DNA of 64,000 bases from Micromonospora polyrhachis (GCF_014203835.1 NZ_JACHJW010000001.1:4662501-4726500); one strand, 5' to 3'; shown: positions 17,646-26,889, numbered from the stretch's first letter. Notes: generated from the letters alone by a model not told the origin. Program-made: numbers and translations.

Positions 17646-17915
17646 TCACGGCAACTCCTCGGCCTCGCTTGGCTCCTGGGCGCGAATCACCCCGATGTCC
17701 ACCAGCAGCGGCAGATCGGGAAAGGCCTCGGTCACCAACTGGAGGATCTGGTCCCGGCGGCGGTGGCTCTCCACCTCACCGGAGAGGACCAGCGAATGGT
17801 CCCGACGAACCACCGCGATGCCCTGTTCGGCGATGCCGGGGTTCTCGGTCAGCAGCCGGTGGACCGCCGCCTCGAGGTACTCGTCCGGCGGCTCGGTTCC
17901 GCTCCGCTGCGGCAC
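17646..17915 (-). CDS. BON-domain protein
   Basis: This 89-residue protein consists almost only of one BON domain (EAAVHRLLTENPGIAEQGIA, then LVLSGEVESHRRRDQIL). The GTG start at 17915 is chosen because GAGGAGG lies about 8 bases upstream; an ATG 5 bases earlier is out of frame. It has no signal peptide. BON domains are thought to bind membranes, lipids or small ligands. It is the middle gene of the nucleotidyltransferase-BON-phosphoesterase operon. Confidence 0.85.
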   Translation of the reverse strand: MPQRSGTEPPDEYLEAAVHRLLTENPGIAEQGIAVVRRDHSLVLSGEVESHRRRDQILQLVTEAFPDLPLLVDIGVIRAQEPSEAEELP

Positions 17916-17927
17916 GCCATCACCTCC

Positions 17928-18500
17928 TCAGTCTTCGCGCGCCCCCGGAGAGGGCACGACGTCCAGTCGGTCCAGCAGGACGAGGAACGCCTCCGCGTAC
18001 GGCGAATGTGCCGTCTCCTTGCGTACCCGCTCCCAGTCGATCTGTTCCCGCAGCGAGCGGGCGAGCGGTAGCCCACGGGCGAAGTCGCAGTAGTGCTGCG
18101 AGAAGCTGAGCAGCTTGTGCACCATCAGCTGGGTGGCGGAGAGCACCGGCATGTGGATGGCGTCCACCGGTCGTACGACGGTGTCGCCGAAGGTCTCGTC
18201 GGTGACCGGGGTTTCGATCGGGCGGTGGATGAGGTCCACCAGGCGTCCCTCGTCGTAGACCTTCACCAGCCAGTCCTCGGGGGGCCGTTCCGCCACGAAG
18301 CCCTCCGCCACGAGTGTCTCCAGGGCCCGGTCCACGTCCTGTCCCCGGATGAGGAAGTCGACGTCATGGTCACTGGAGTGGCCGCCGTGTGCGTAGACGG
18401 CGAAACTGCCGCCGAGAGCGAACGGAATCTCGGACTGTTTGAGGACAGCGGCGACCCGCTTGAGGGTATGCAACAGCCCCTCGTCCTCGCGGTGCGCCAT
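17928..18500 (-). CDS. Nucleotidyltransferase-fold protein
   Basis: This protein of about 190 residues has a polymerase-beta-like nucleotidyltransferase core: FALGGSFAVYAHG (GGS motif), then SDHDVDFLI supplying the metal-binding D-x-D. The rest is helical. It resembles AbiEii/MNT-type transferases that act on RNA, proteins or antibiotics, but no toxin partner is adjacent. The ATG at 18500 has GGGAG about 6 bases upstream. It heads a three- or four-gene operon and diverges from the kinase-like gene. Confidence 0.82.
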   Translation of the reverse strand: MAHREDEGLLHTLKRVAAVLKQSEIPFALGGSFAVYAHGGHSSDHDVDFLIRGQDVDRALETLVAEGFVAERPPEDWLVKVYDEGRLVDLIHRPIETPVTDETFGDTVVRPVDAIHMPVLSATQLMVHKLLSFSQHYCDFARGLPLARSLREQIDWERVRKETAHSPYAEAFLVLLDRLDVVPSPGARED

Positions 18501-18531
18501 GGGTATCTCCCTGAGATCGTGGGACGGCAAA

Positions 18532-18579
18532 CCGGTAGCTGGGATGGCGATCTATCCGGCAGGTGGGATGGCGAATTAT
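18532..18579. repeat. Imperfect 24-bp direct repeat in a divergent promoter region
   Basis: Two adjacent 24-base units (18532-18555 and 18556-18579) agree at 20 positions and share GGGATGGCGA. They lie between the divergent nucleotidyltransferase and kinase genes, where a regulator could bind. No known operator was recognised. Confidence 0.6.
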
Positions 18580-18636
18580 CGGTACCCGGTGCGCCGGTCG
18601 CTCACACCTGTGACCGGAGTAGGGGGTCGTGCCCGT

Positions 18637-19386
18637 ATGGTGAACCGCTTCCCTTCTGGTAACGATCGCGTGCTCTCGGGCGGTACCGTGGCCGAGGTGG
18701 CCACATCTGCGCGGAAGCGGCATGACGGCATCTCCGACGACAGTGACAGACGGCTGCGGGCGGTAGCCCTGGTCGGCATCGACGGGTCCGGCAAGACCAC
18801 CCAGGCACACCGATTGGCCGACACGCTGGTGGCCGCCGGGGTGCCGGCCGACTACTGGCAGAACGCGGGTGGTCGGCGCTGGTTCGGGCGGATCGCCCGG
18901 CGGCTCGGCCGCCGGGACGCCCAACGGCTGTTGGGCCGCAACGGCATGCTGGTCGCCGAGTCGGTGCTGCGTTGGCTGGCCATCGCCCGGGCCCTGGTCC
19001 GGTCGACGCTACGCCGGCGGGTGGCGGTGATGGACCGCTACGCCGTCTGCCAGTACGCCAGTATCCGAGCCCATCGGGGGGACCGCTGGGAACCGTTGGC
19101 CCGGCTGCTCTACCGGATCTTCCCGGCCCCGGACGTCACGTTCCTGCTCGCCGTGGACCCGGCTGAGGCGTACCGGCGGATCGAGCGGCGTGGAACCGAC
19201 CACGAGAGCATGGAATACCTGGTCGCGGCGGATGCCGCGTACCACTCGTTGCCCGAGTTCCCCACCTTCGTGGTCATCGACGCCAACGCCACACCGGACG
19301 AGGTGAGCCGGGCCATCCAGGAGCGGCTGCGGCACTGGTCACGGGAGGCGGTGGTGGCGACCGCCTCGACCGTGGGTCAGGCCTGA
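18637..19386 (+). CDS. Thymidylate-kinase-like P-loop protein
   Basis: This protein of about 249 residues has the nucleoside-monophosphate-kinase motif VALVGIDGSGKTTQ and the DRY motif in VAVMDRYAVCQYAS that follows the P-loop in dTMP kinases. The C-terminal VTFLLAVDPAEAY matches too. An unusually long, charged N-terminus of about 45 residues precedes the P-loop. GRNGMLVAESVLRWLAIARA replaces the usual lid region, so the true substrate may differ from dTMP. The start is uncertain; ATG 18637 has GGGGGT about 10 bases upstream. Its last 10 bases overlap the convergent SDR gene. Confidence 0.75.
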   Translation: MVNRFPSGNDRVLSGGTVAEVATSARKRHDGISDDSDRRLRAVALVGIDGSGKTTQAHRLADTLVAAGVPADYWQNAGGRRWFGRIARRLGRRDAQRLLGRNGMLVAESVLRWLAIARALVRSTLRRRVAVMDRYAVCQYASIRAHRGDRWEPLARLLYRIFPAPDVTFLLAVDPAEAYRRIERRGTDHESMEYLVAADAAYHSLPEFPTFVVIDANATPDEVSRAIQERLRHWSREAVVATASTVGQA

Positions 19387-20069
19387 CCATGGACCGGGAT
19401 GGTCGCTCCGCTCGTCGGAGCCGACTCCGGGCCTGCCAGGAACCGGATCACCGCCGCGATCTCGGCCGGGGGCACCCAACGGGAGTGGTCGGCGGTGGGC
19501 TGGGCGGCCCGGTTGGCCGGCGTGTCGATGACGCTCGGGGCGACCGTGTTGCACCGTACCCCTGATCGTCGGTATTCGACCGCGACGGCGGCGGCGAACG
19601 CCTGCACGGCGGCCTTGGCCGTCACGTAGCCCGCAGCCCCGGGGAAGGGCGCGACGGCGGCGCGGGACGAGACGCAGACCACCGCGCCGCCCCCGGCGGC
19701 GACCAGGTGGGGCAGGGCGGTGTGGGTCACCAGGTAGGTGGGGCGCAGGTTGAGCGACAGCATCCGCTCGAACTCGGCTATCGGGGTCTCGTGCACCAGC
19801 CCGCCGCTGGCGTACCCGCCGACCAGGTTGACCACGGCCCGCAACGGCGCGTCCGGGTCGGCCGTCGCGGCGTCCACCGCCCGTGCCACGGCGATCGGAT
19901 CGGTGAGGTCAGCCACCGGTCGGAGCACGCCGCCGGCCGCCGGCACGGTCGTCGGTCGGGCCTCCCGGACCGGTACGACCACCCGCCAGCCCGCCTCGAC
20001 GAAGCTGTCGGTGACCGCGGTCCCGAGTCCGCCGGTGCCGCCGGTGATGAGGACGCTGCGATTCGCCAT
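19377..20069 (-). CDS. SDR-family oxidoreductase
   Basis: This short-chain dehydrogenase has about 230 residues, with LITGGTGGLG at the N-terminus, VVNLVGGYASGG in place of the usual NNAG, and YVTAK as the catalytic pair. The replaced NNAG motif makes its cofactor handling slightly unusual. The ATG at 20069 (MANRSVLITGG) is chosen because the Rossmann strand begins directly after it. Its stop overlaps the end of the kinase-like gene by 10 bases. The substrate is unknown. Confidence 0.87.
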   Translation of the reverse strand: MANRSVLITGGTGGLGTAVTDSFVEAGWRVVVPVREARPTTVPAAGGVLRPVADLTDPIAVARAVDAATADPDAPLRAVVNLVGGYASGGLVHETPIAEFERMLSLNLRPTYLVTHTALPHLVAAGGGAVVCVSSRAAVAPFPGAAGYVTAKAAVQAFAAAVAVEYRRSGVRCNTVAPSVIDTPANRAAQPTADHSRWVPPAEIAAVIRFLAGPESAPTSGATIPVHGQA

Positions 20070-20199
20070 GTGCGTCACGGTAATGCCGGTCGCTCCTTGG
20101 TCGGCAATGACTGGCCACGGGGCCGGTACGCGGGACGGGGCGAGGGATGGGACCCTTGCTATCGGCCCGGCGTGATTTTCCCGATACCCCGTGTCATGG

Positions 20200-20229
20200 T
20201 TGACGCTCCCGGCTTCATGAAAGTAAGTT
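20200..20229 (+). promoter_or_regulatory. Probable promoter of the rpiR-murQ operon
   Basis: TTGACG (20200-20205) stands 18 bases before TAAGTT (20224-20229), which fits the loose actinobacterial -10 pattern TAnnnT. The predicted transcription start, about 7 bases on, falls at the GTG at 20236, so the mRNA could be leaderless. The -10 lies inside the palindrome at 20217-20233. Confidence 0.5.
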
Positions 20230-20233
20230 TCAT
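20217..20233. promoter_or_regulatory. Palindromic operator overlapping the rpiR promoter
   Basis: ATGAAA (20217-20222), spacer GTAAG, then TTTCAT (20228-20233) form a perfect inverted repeat. GAAA-spacer-TTTC palindromes are typical targets of RpiR/MurR regulators, and this one covers the -10 box. Autoregulation by the downstream regulator is the natural reading (inference). Confidence 0.65.
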
Positions 20234-20235
20234 CC

Positions 20236-21147
20236 GTGGCGAAGAGTGCGAAGGTTTCTGTGAACCACGAGACCGGTGGATTGATAGTCCACATCAGTGG
20301 TCTGCTCCCGTCACTGTCCCCGGCCGAGCAGCGGGTCGCCCGACTGGTCGTGGCCAACCCGGCGGACGCGGCGCGGCGCACCATCACCGATCTCGCCACC
20401 GCCGCCGAGACCTCCGAGGCCACCGTCATCCGGTTCTGCCGGTCGGTCGGGATGGAAGGCTATCCGCAACTGCGGATCCGCCTGGCCGCCGAGGCGGCCC
20501 GACGGGTCGAGCCGCCGGACGCGCGGGTCGTCGGCGGTGACATCCCGCCCGGGGCCGACCTGGCTCAGATCATCGCCACCATCGCCTTCAACGACGCCCG
20601 AGCCGTCGAGGAGACCGCCGAGCAACTCGACCCCGCGATCTGCGAGCAGGTCGTGGCGGCAGTCGCCAACGCCGGCCGGATCGACATCTACGGTGCCGGC
20701 GCGAGCGGTTTCGTCGCCTCCGACTTCCAGCAGAAGCTGCACCGGATCGGGCGTACCGCCTTCTACTTCCCGGACATACACACGGCGCTGACCTCGGCGG
20801 CCCTGCTCGGCAAGGGGGACGTCGCCCTGGGCATCTCACACACCGGCACCACCTCGGACGTCGTCGAGGTGCTGGAGCAGGCGAGAGCCCGGGGGGCGAC
20901 CACCGTCGCGTTGACCAACTTCCCCCGCTCGCCGATCACCGACGCGGCGGACTTCGTGCTGACCACGGCGGCCCGAGAGACGACCTACCGATCCGGTGCG
21001 ATGGCCAGCCGGCTGGCCCAGTTGACCGTGGTGGACTGCCTCTTCGTCGGAGTGGCCGCCCGGAACCGGGCCCGGGCGAAGAAGGCACTGGAAGTAACCG
21101 CTGAGGCGGTCGCACCACACCGCGTGGGTAGTCGGAGGCGGGCATGA
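20236..21147 (+). CDS. MurR/RpiR-family transcriptional regulator
   Basis: This 303-residue regulator has an N-terminal RpiR helix-turn-helix (LSPAEQRVARLVVANPADAA, ATVIRFCRSVGMEGYPQLR) and a C-terminal SIS sugar-phosphate domain (IDIYGAGASGFVASDF, ALGISHTGTTSDVVEV). It probably senses N-acetylmuramic acid 6-phosphate and controls murQ, whose start overlaps its stop. Two starts are possible: GTG 20236, which could be leaderless behind a promoter, and GTG 20260, with GAAGG 6 bases upstream. A palindromic operator lies just before the first. Confidence 0.92.
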   Translation: MAKSAKVSVNHETGGLIVHISGLLPSLSPAEQRVARLVVANPADAARRTITDLATAAETSEATVIRFCRSVGMEGYPQLRIRLAAEAARRVEPPDARVVGGDIPPGADLAQIIATIAFNDARAVEETAEQLDPAICEQVVAAVANAGRIDIYGAGASGFVASDFQQKLHRIGRTAFYFPDIHTALTSAALLGKGDVALGISHTGTTSDVVEVLEQARARGATTVALTNFPRSPITDAADFVLTTAARETTYRSGAMASRLAQLTVVDCLFVGVAARNRARAKKALEVTAEAVAPHRVGSRRRA

Positions 21148-22091
21148 CCAGCGACGTGGCGGTGGACGACAGCGGCGAGGGATACCCGGACGTGGTCCGG
21201 GTCGGGGCACCGACCGAGCGACGCAATCCGCTCAGTCTCGACCTCGATCTGATGCCCACCCGGGACGTACTGCGGGTGATCAACGAAGCCGACCGACGGG
21301 TGCCCGAGGCGGTGACCGCGGTGCTCGACGAACTCACGGAGACGGTCGAGTTCGGCGTACGGGCGCTGCGGGCGGGACACCGGGTGCACTACTTCGGCGC
21401 TGGCACATCGGGACGCCTCGGGGTGCTCGACGCGGCGGAACTCGCCCCGACCTTCAACTCGCCCAAGCACTGGTTCTGCGCGCACATCGCGGGCGGGCCG
21501 TCGGCGATGTGGCAGGCGGTGGAGAACGCGGAGGACGACGAGGCGGCCGGTTCCGCCGAGGCGAAGGACTGCGTGCAGGACGGTGACCTGGTGATCGGCC
21601 TGGCGGCGAGTGGCCGTACGCCGTACGTGCTCGGCGCACTGCGTACCGCCCGGGCGCTGGGCGCGGCCACCGTGCTGCTCTGTGCCAATCCCGCTGCGGA
21701 TGCGGCCGGTGAGGTGGATGTCTTCATCGGCGTCGCAACCGGGCCCGAGGTGGTTACCGGCTCCACCCGGATGAAAGCCGCCACCGCCCAGAAACTGGTG
21801 CTCAACGCCTTCTCCACGGCGGTGATGGTCCGGCTCGGCCGGGTCTACTCCAACCTCATGATCGACGTGGTGGCCACCAACGCGAAGCTCCGGGGCCGGA
21901 TGATCTCCATCCTGATGGAGGCGACCGGCTGTTCCGAGGACGTCTCCCGGCAGGCGTTGACCGACACCGGCGGAGACCTGAAGATCGCTTTGGTCTCGCT
22001 CGTCTCCGGCGCGGGCGTCGACGAGGCACGTACCGCGTTGGCCCGCTCCGCCCACCAGGTACGCGGGGCACTTGCTCTTCTTGCCCCCTGA
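21144..22091 (+). CDS. murQ: N-acetylmuramic acid 6-phosphate etherase
   Basis: This 315-residue SIS-domain lyase removes lactate from MurNAc 6-phosphate to give GlcNAc 6-phosphate, recycling cell-wall sugar in the cytoplasm. The family signature GAGTSGRLGVLDAAELAPTF includes the catalytic Glu region; AASGRTPYVLGAL and TGSTRMKAATAQK follow. The length is normal. It is coupled to the RpiR regulator by an ATGA overlap. The stop codon lies in the first unit of a 27-bp tandem repeat. Confidence 0.96.
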   Translation: MTSDVAVDDSGEGYPDVVRVGAPTERRNPLSLDLDLMPTRDVLRVINEADRRVPEAVTAVLDELTETVEFGVRALRAGHRVHYFGAGTSGRLGVLDAAELAPTFNSPKHWFCAHIAGGPSAMWQAVENAEDDEAAGSAEAKDCVQDGDLVIGLAASGRTPYVLGALRTARALGAATVLLCANPAADAAGEVDVFIGVATGPEVVTGSTRMKAATAQKLVLNAFSTAVMVRLGRVYSNLMIDVVATNAKLRGRMISILMEATGCSEDVSRQALTDTGGDLKIALVSLVSGAGVDEARTALARSAHQVRGALALLAP

Positions 22092-22155
22092 GGCTGAGTT
22101 GTCCTGCTCGCCTCCTGAGGCTGAGTTGTCCTGCTCGCCTCCTGAGGTAGAGTTG
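22087..22155. repeat. 27-bp tandem repeat over the murQ stop codon
   Basis: Units start at 22087, 22114 and 22141. The first two are identical and begin CCTGAGGCTGAGTTGTCCTG; the third is partial and diverged (CCTGAGGTAGAGTTG). The murQ TGA (22089-22091) is part of the first unit. The period is a multiple of three. Confidence 0.9.
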
Positions 22156-22533
22156 CCCGGCGCCACCGGCCGGATTGTTCATCCGACGTGGGGGTAATCC
22201 ATGTCCCGTGGATGGGCCGATCAGCTGTATCGGTACGTATTGCGGTAGTGACGAACATCGCAGTACGCGCGGTGGCATCGGCTGCGGTGTGATCGGGGTT
22301 CCGCGATTTCGCCACTTTCCGGGCGAAACACCGCGACAAACTCGCGCTGGTTGGCGGGATCCCACGTTCTGGTCGCGCAACGCGGGGACCTGACAGCAAA
22401 CGTCGATCTCGCTCTCAGCAACTACTCAGGCATTCGTGACACTTTCGACTCACGAGACGGAATCCCCAGCACGTCTCATCTGTTGTGTAGGTGTCGGCAC
22501 CACAGGGCACAGCGGAAGTACGGGGGAGGGCTG
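22156..22533 (+). other. Upstream region of the sigma-factor gene
   Basis: About 380 bases without a convincing gene lie between the murQ repeats and the sigma factor. The stretch is somewhat poorer in GC and has stop codons in all frames. It probably holds the promoter or promoters and a leader. I could not single out a promoter with confidence. Confidence 0.4.
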
Positions 22534-23535
<1,002 letters not shown>

Positions 23536-23564
23536 TCTCCGATCTGCCTGAACCCCGTACGGCG

Positions 23565-23599
23565 AACGGCCGGCGTCCCCAAGCGGGACGCCGGCCGTT
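23565..23599. terminator. Terminator hairpin between sigma factor and NlpC/P60 gene
   Basis: AACGGCCGGCGTCCC (23565-23579) pairs perfectly with GGGACGCCGGCCGTT (23585-23599) around a 5-base loop. T residues follow on the right and A residues on the left in mirror fashion. It lies between convergent genes and can serve both. Confidence 0.85.
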
Positions 23600-23627
23600 T
23601 CCATGCTGCGGGCCGGTACGGCGGTGG

Positions 23628-24602
23628 CTAGCGCACCCGGCCGTAGCCATATGGCGACATCATGTCCACGCTGGATAGTTTGACGTTTTCCCCGAAGGTG
23701 GGGGCATGGATTACCTTGCCGCCACCGACATAGAGCGCGACGTGCCCGAGTTTGTTGTAGAACACCAGGTCGCCGGGTTGGAGCGCGCTGCGGTTGATCC
23801 GGGCCACCCGACCCCACTGCATCTCGGCGTTGTGCGGCAGGGACTTGCCGGCGGCCCGCCACGCCGCCTTGGTCAGTCCTGAGCAGTCGTAGCCGTTGGG
23901 GCCGTCGGCGGCCCAGACGTACGGCTTGCCGATCGCGCCGTACGCGTACCGCACCGCCACACCGGCCTGGCCGGAGACTGCCGGGATGCTGCCCCGGTAG
24001 GCAGTTCCCTTCGTGGTGGCCGAGCCGTACGCCTGGCGTCGCAACTGATAAAGCCGGGCGAGGTCAGCCTCGATCTTCTTCTTGCCGTCAGTGAGCTGTT
24101 TGGCCTGGGCGGTCTGCCGGGCCAGCGTGTTGTCCAGGCGGGCCTTCTCGGCGGTGTAGCGGCGCTGCGCCTGGTCGAGCGCGGAGACTCGCTGCTCCCG
24201 GTCTCGTGCCAACTGGTCCAGTGCGCCCAGCCGGCCGGCGAGGTTGTCAGCGCTGCCCGGATCGAGCAGGATATCGGCGGTACGGAGCCGGCCGCCCTTG
24301 TACGCGGCGACGGCCAGTCGGCCGACCTCCGAGCGGGCCTGGGCGAGCTGTTGCTCCAGTGGTCCGAGTCGCTTGCCCACCTCGGCTGCCGTGGCCTTGG
24401 TGGCCTTGATCTCCTCGTTGAGCCGGTTGTACGACTCAACGATCCGTTCCAACTCGACCGAGGCCTTGTTGATCTGTCGGGTCAGTTCGCTGACCGACGG
24501 TGCGGCCCGTACGACCGAACCGGGGGCGAGCAGGCCGATCGAGAAACCGACCAGCACGATGGCTCGTAACAGGTTTCGCGCGGACGACAAGAGTGGGGGC
24601 AC
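23628..24602 (-). CDS. Secreted NlpC/P60 peptidoglycan hydrolase (RipA-like)
   Basis: This protein of about 324 residues has a signal peptide (NLLRAIVLVGFSIGLLAP, cleavage after VRA). A long coiled-coil follows (VSELTRQINKASVELERIVE through about residue 210). The C-terminal NlpC/P60 domain has the Cys motif GYDCSGLTKAAW and the His motif LGHVALYVGGGKVIHAP. It should cleave the stem peptide (D-Glu to diamino acid) during cell separation, and the coiled coil may keep it inactive until needed. The GTG at 24602 with GGAAGGAAGG directly upstream is the best start. Confidence 0.93.
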   Translation of the reverse strand: MPPLLSSARNLLRAIVLVGFSIGLLAPGSVVRAAPSVSELTRQINKASVELERIVESYNRLNEEIKATKATAAEVGKRLGPLEQQLAQARSEVGRLAVAAYKGGRLRTADILLDPGSADNLAGRLGALDQLARDREQRVSALDQAQRRYTAEKARLDNTLARQTAQAKQLTDGKKKIEADLARLYQLRRQAYGSATTKGTAYRGSIPAVSGQAGVAVRYAYGAIGKPYVWAADGPNGYDCSGLTKAAWRAAGKSLPHNAEMQWGRVARINRSALQPGDLVFYNKLGHVALYVGGGKVIHAPTFGENVKLSSVDMMSPYGYGRVR

Positions 24603-25152
24603 CCTTCCTTCCGGCCGCCGATCCGGCTGACAAAGCGGCGGCACCGGGCCGGAGCCACAGGGATGGCGGACGGCCGGACCGGCGGGACCAACCTAACCCG
24701 ATGATCGGGATGACCAACAGTGACGCGGCAGCGATAAGAGCTGTTGACGGCTAATAGGCGAAATGTCGAAATCACCCAAAGTATCTATTTGGCGGCTCAA
24801 GGTGAGGGGTCGTTTCGATCGGCTGTGGGTCGCTCCGCCCCGCTGGCAGATTGTCCATTTAGTCGCTCGTGGCGGATGGTCGGTGGGTTTTTGGTGTCGC
24901 AAAATAAGGCAAAGTCGTACGTAAATGCGTCCAGGGAGCTAGCTGCTGCCTGGAAATCTGCCAGGTGGCTAAGGGGGCCCTTCCCTTTTCTGGCGCGGCC
25001 TTCGCACAATGGCAGCGAAAGCCGAAGAGGTCTTTCGAAAGCTTCTGGGAACGGAAGCGTCCCACGAACGATGATCGGCACCTGGCTGCCACCAGATGCC
25101 GATCTTCACAACCGTCCACACCAGCCCGCCTCACGAGTGGTTGGAGGCACGT
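24603..25152. other. 550-base AT-richer intergenic region
   Basis: This divergent region separates the NlpC/P60 and DUF6232 genes. It is visibly poorer in GC than its surroundings and I see no credible gene in it. It holds a GGGGGCCCTTCCC segment near 24975 and a 13-bp hairpin at 25073-25104. I looked for a c-di-AMP (ydaO) riboswitch, which often precedes such hydrolase genes in actinobacteria, and did not recognise its conserved blocks. Confidence 0.5.
25073..25104 (+). other. 13-bp hairpin upstream of the DUF6232 gene
   Basis: GATCGGCACCTGG (25073-25085) pairs with CCAGATGCCGATC (25092-25104) with one mismatch and a 6-base loop. It lies 48 bases before the GTG start of the next gene, so it would be part of that gene's mRNA leader or its promoter. 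It could be an operator or a leader structure. Confidence 0.5.
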
Positions 25153-25698
25153 GTGAATCCTACTCGCCCCTCTTTGCGCTCACCAGATCTACTCTCCGTA
25201 GCGCCGGATGGCGCAAAAGGCAGGATTTCGGTCACGCTGTATCGGCAGCCCGGTATTTGCGTCACCTCCACCTGGTTCACCGTCGGGGGCAACCGATACC
25301 CGGTCAGCGAACTCAGCGAACTGCACACCGCCCGGGGGCCCCACGACCGACTGACGGTGCGGGCGGTGGGGGTGACCGGGGTACTGCTGGCGGCCATCGG
25401 CATCACGCTCGGCTACACCGGCGGGCTCTACCGGTTGACCGCCCTGGCCTATCTGACGCTCGGGATCCTGACGCTCGTACCGGTGCTGCTGGCCGTCGCC
25501 GGTAACCGGTGGCGGCCACCCGCCTACGAGCTGTGGGGCACCTACCGGGGCACGACGACGCTGCTGTTCACCAGCGACCAGGAGCGGGAGTTCGGCCAGG
25601 TGACGAGGGCGCTGGTGCGGGCCCGGGAGGTCGCGCGGCTCGGCGGGCTGGCGGACCCGGTGGCCATGGGGGAGGTCTGGCGTCCGCTGCCGCGGTAA
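25153..25698 (+). CDS. DUF6232-like membrane protein
   Basis: This protein of about 181 residues has a soluble N-terminal part containing ISVTLYRQPGICVTSTWFTV and RYPVSELSEL. Two hydrophobic helices lie around residues 75-120 (VRAVGVTGVLLAAIGITLGY, LAYLTLGILTLVPVLLAVAG), followed by a cytoplasmic tail LLFTSDQEREFGQVTRAL. This layout matches the DUF6232 family of actinobacteria, whose function is unknown. The GTG at 25153 has GGAGG 7 bases upstream. It converges on the DUF5753 regulator gene. Confidence 0.78.
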   Translation: MNPTRPSLRSPDLLSVAPDGAKGRISVTLYRQPGICVTSTWFTVGGNRYPVSELSELHTARGPHDRLTVRAVGVTGVLLAAIGITLGYTGGLYRLTALAYLTLGILTLVPVLLAVAGNRWRPPAYELWGTYRGTTTLLFTSDQEREFGQVTRALVRAREVARLGGLADPVAMGEVWRPLPR

Positions 25699-25720
25699 GG
25701 GGGGAGGCTGGCGGGCGGGC

Positions 25721-26584
25721 TCAGTCGAGCTCGCCCGCCAGTTTTGCGATCCGGGCGAGGGAGTCGGTTGGACTCAGTGCCGCCTGCCGTAGCCCGGCGA
25801 AGGTCTGCATGTGCGACATCACCGCCTCGGGCTGGTCGAGTACGTCCTCCAAGCCGGTGCTCTCCAGGTAGACCACGTCTGGGTCCTCGGCGCCCGCGAA
25901 GCTGATGATCACGAACTGGCCGAGCGGGGTGTAGATCGGCGATGTGAACGGCAGTACCTGGATGGTGATGTGGTCGTTTTCGGCCAGAGCGATCAGGTGT
26001 CGAAGCTGACCCCGGATGACGTCGGTCCCACCGGTCTGTCGGTGCAGGGTCGCTTCGTCGAGGACCACATCGAGCGTGGGCGGGTTGGCTCGGTCCAGCA
26101 CCTCTCGTTGTCGGCGGATACGCAGGGCGACCGACGCCTCCGCCTCGCTGGGGTCGTTGAAGTTCGGTATCACGATCTTCGCGACGGCCTGTGCGTACTC
26201 CGGGGTCTGGAGCAGCCCGGGCATTCCGACCGACTGGTAGAAGGAGAGTCCCGACGCCTCCGCCTCCAGCCCGATGTACGAGAAGTAGGCCGGCGGGACG
26301 CTGTCGCGGTATTGCGACCACCAGGTGCGTTGCCGGGCGACCCGCGCCAGGCTGACCAACTCGGCCACCTCGGCTGGGTCGGTGACCTGGTAGTGGAGCA
26401 GCAGGGCCTTCACATCGTTGGTGGAGATGGAGACGTATCCGGCTTCGATGCGAATGAGCTTGGAGAGTGACCAGTCCATGGCCGTGGCGACCTGCTCTTG
26501 CGTCAACCCGGAGGCCTCACGAGCCCGACGAATGGCCGACCGAAGCTTTCGCCGGCCGACTTTCGGTCCGTATGTAGTGGCCAT
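25721..26584 (-). CDS. XRE-family regulator with DUF5753 (WhiJ/Scr1-like)
   Basis: This 287-residue protein has an N-terminal helix-turn-helix (LRSAIRRAREASGLTQEQVA) and a DUF5753 domain covering about residues 90-280. It contains GLEAEASGLSFYQSVGMPGL and VALRIRRQREVLDR. In Streptomyces such WhiJ-like proteins work with a small DUF397 protein to control development or act as toxin-antitoxin-like modules. Two DUF397 genes lie on the other side of the promoter region. AAGGG precedes the ATG. Confidence 0.9.
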   Translation of the reverse strand: MATTYGPKVGRRKLRSAIRRAREASGLTQEQVATAMDWSLSKLIRIEAGYVSISTNDVKALLLHYQVTDPAEVAELVSLARVARQRTWWSQYRDSVPPAYFSYIGLEAEASGLSFYQSVGMPGLLQTPEYAQAVAKIVIPNFNDPSEAEASVALRIRRQREVLDRANPPTLDVVLDEATLHRQTGGTDVIRGQLRHLIALAENDHITIQVLPFTSPIYTPLGQFVIISFAGAEDPDVVYLESTGLEDVLDQPEAVMSHMQTFAGLRQAALSPTDSLARIAKLAGELD

Positions 26585-26889
26585 CGCGGTAACCCTTCCT
26601 TCAACGGCGCGAGGCGGCCGAGCGAGGGGTCACATGGTCGTGTGCGAGGGTTGCCACCTGGCTACCCGCTACCTATCAATTGGCCAGGCTCTTGTGCAGG
26701 CTACACCGCGTTGTTTGGCAGCACCAGCTATCGACGACTGTCGCAACTGACCGATCACGCAAAGTCCTTGTGGCCCGACAGAACAACATAATTCGCGGTT
26801 TTTCGGGCTATGCGGTACGGCAATCAACGGGCTAATCTCTGGTGCGTCGCGGCACCTGCCGCAATTGACGCCGGTGCCGGGGAGGGCGC
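26585..26889. other. Divergent promoter region of the DUF5753/DUF397 pair
   Basis: About 305 bases separate the regulator from the first DUF397 gene. They are AT-richer, with segments such as TTCGCGGTTTTTCGGGCTAT before the DUF397 start. I see no gene. It probably holds both promoters and the regulator's binding site, but I cannot place them exactly. Confidence 0.4.

Noticed and set aside
22087-22155. Possible CRISPR array
   Set aside because: The units are directly adjacent without spacers, only about 2.5 copies exist, and no cas genes are near.
24603-24900. Possible c-di-AMP (ydaO) riboswitch upstream of the NlpC/P60 gene
   Set aside because: Such hydrolases often have one, but the conserved sequence blocks were not recognised on the minus strand. 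A covariance search would decide.
24744-25505. 253-codon frame through the intergenic region before the DUF6232 gene
   Set aside because: It has no domain, its codon use is unlike the neighbours, and it overlaps the well-supported DUF6232 gene in another frame.
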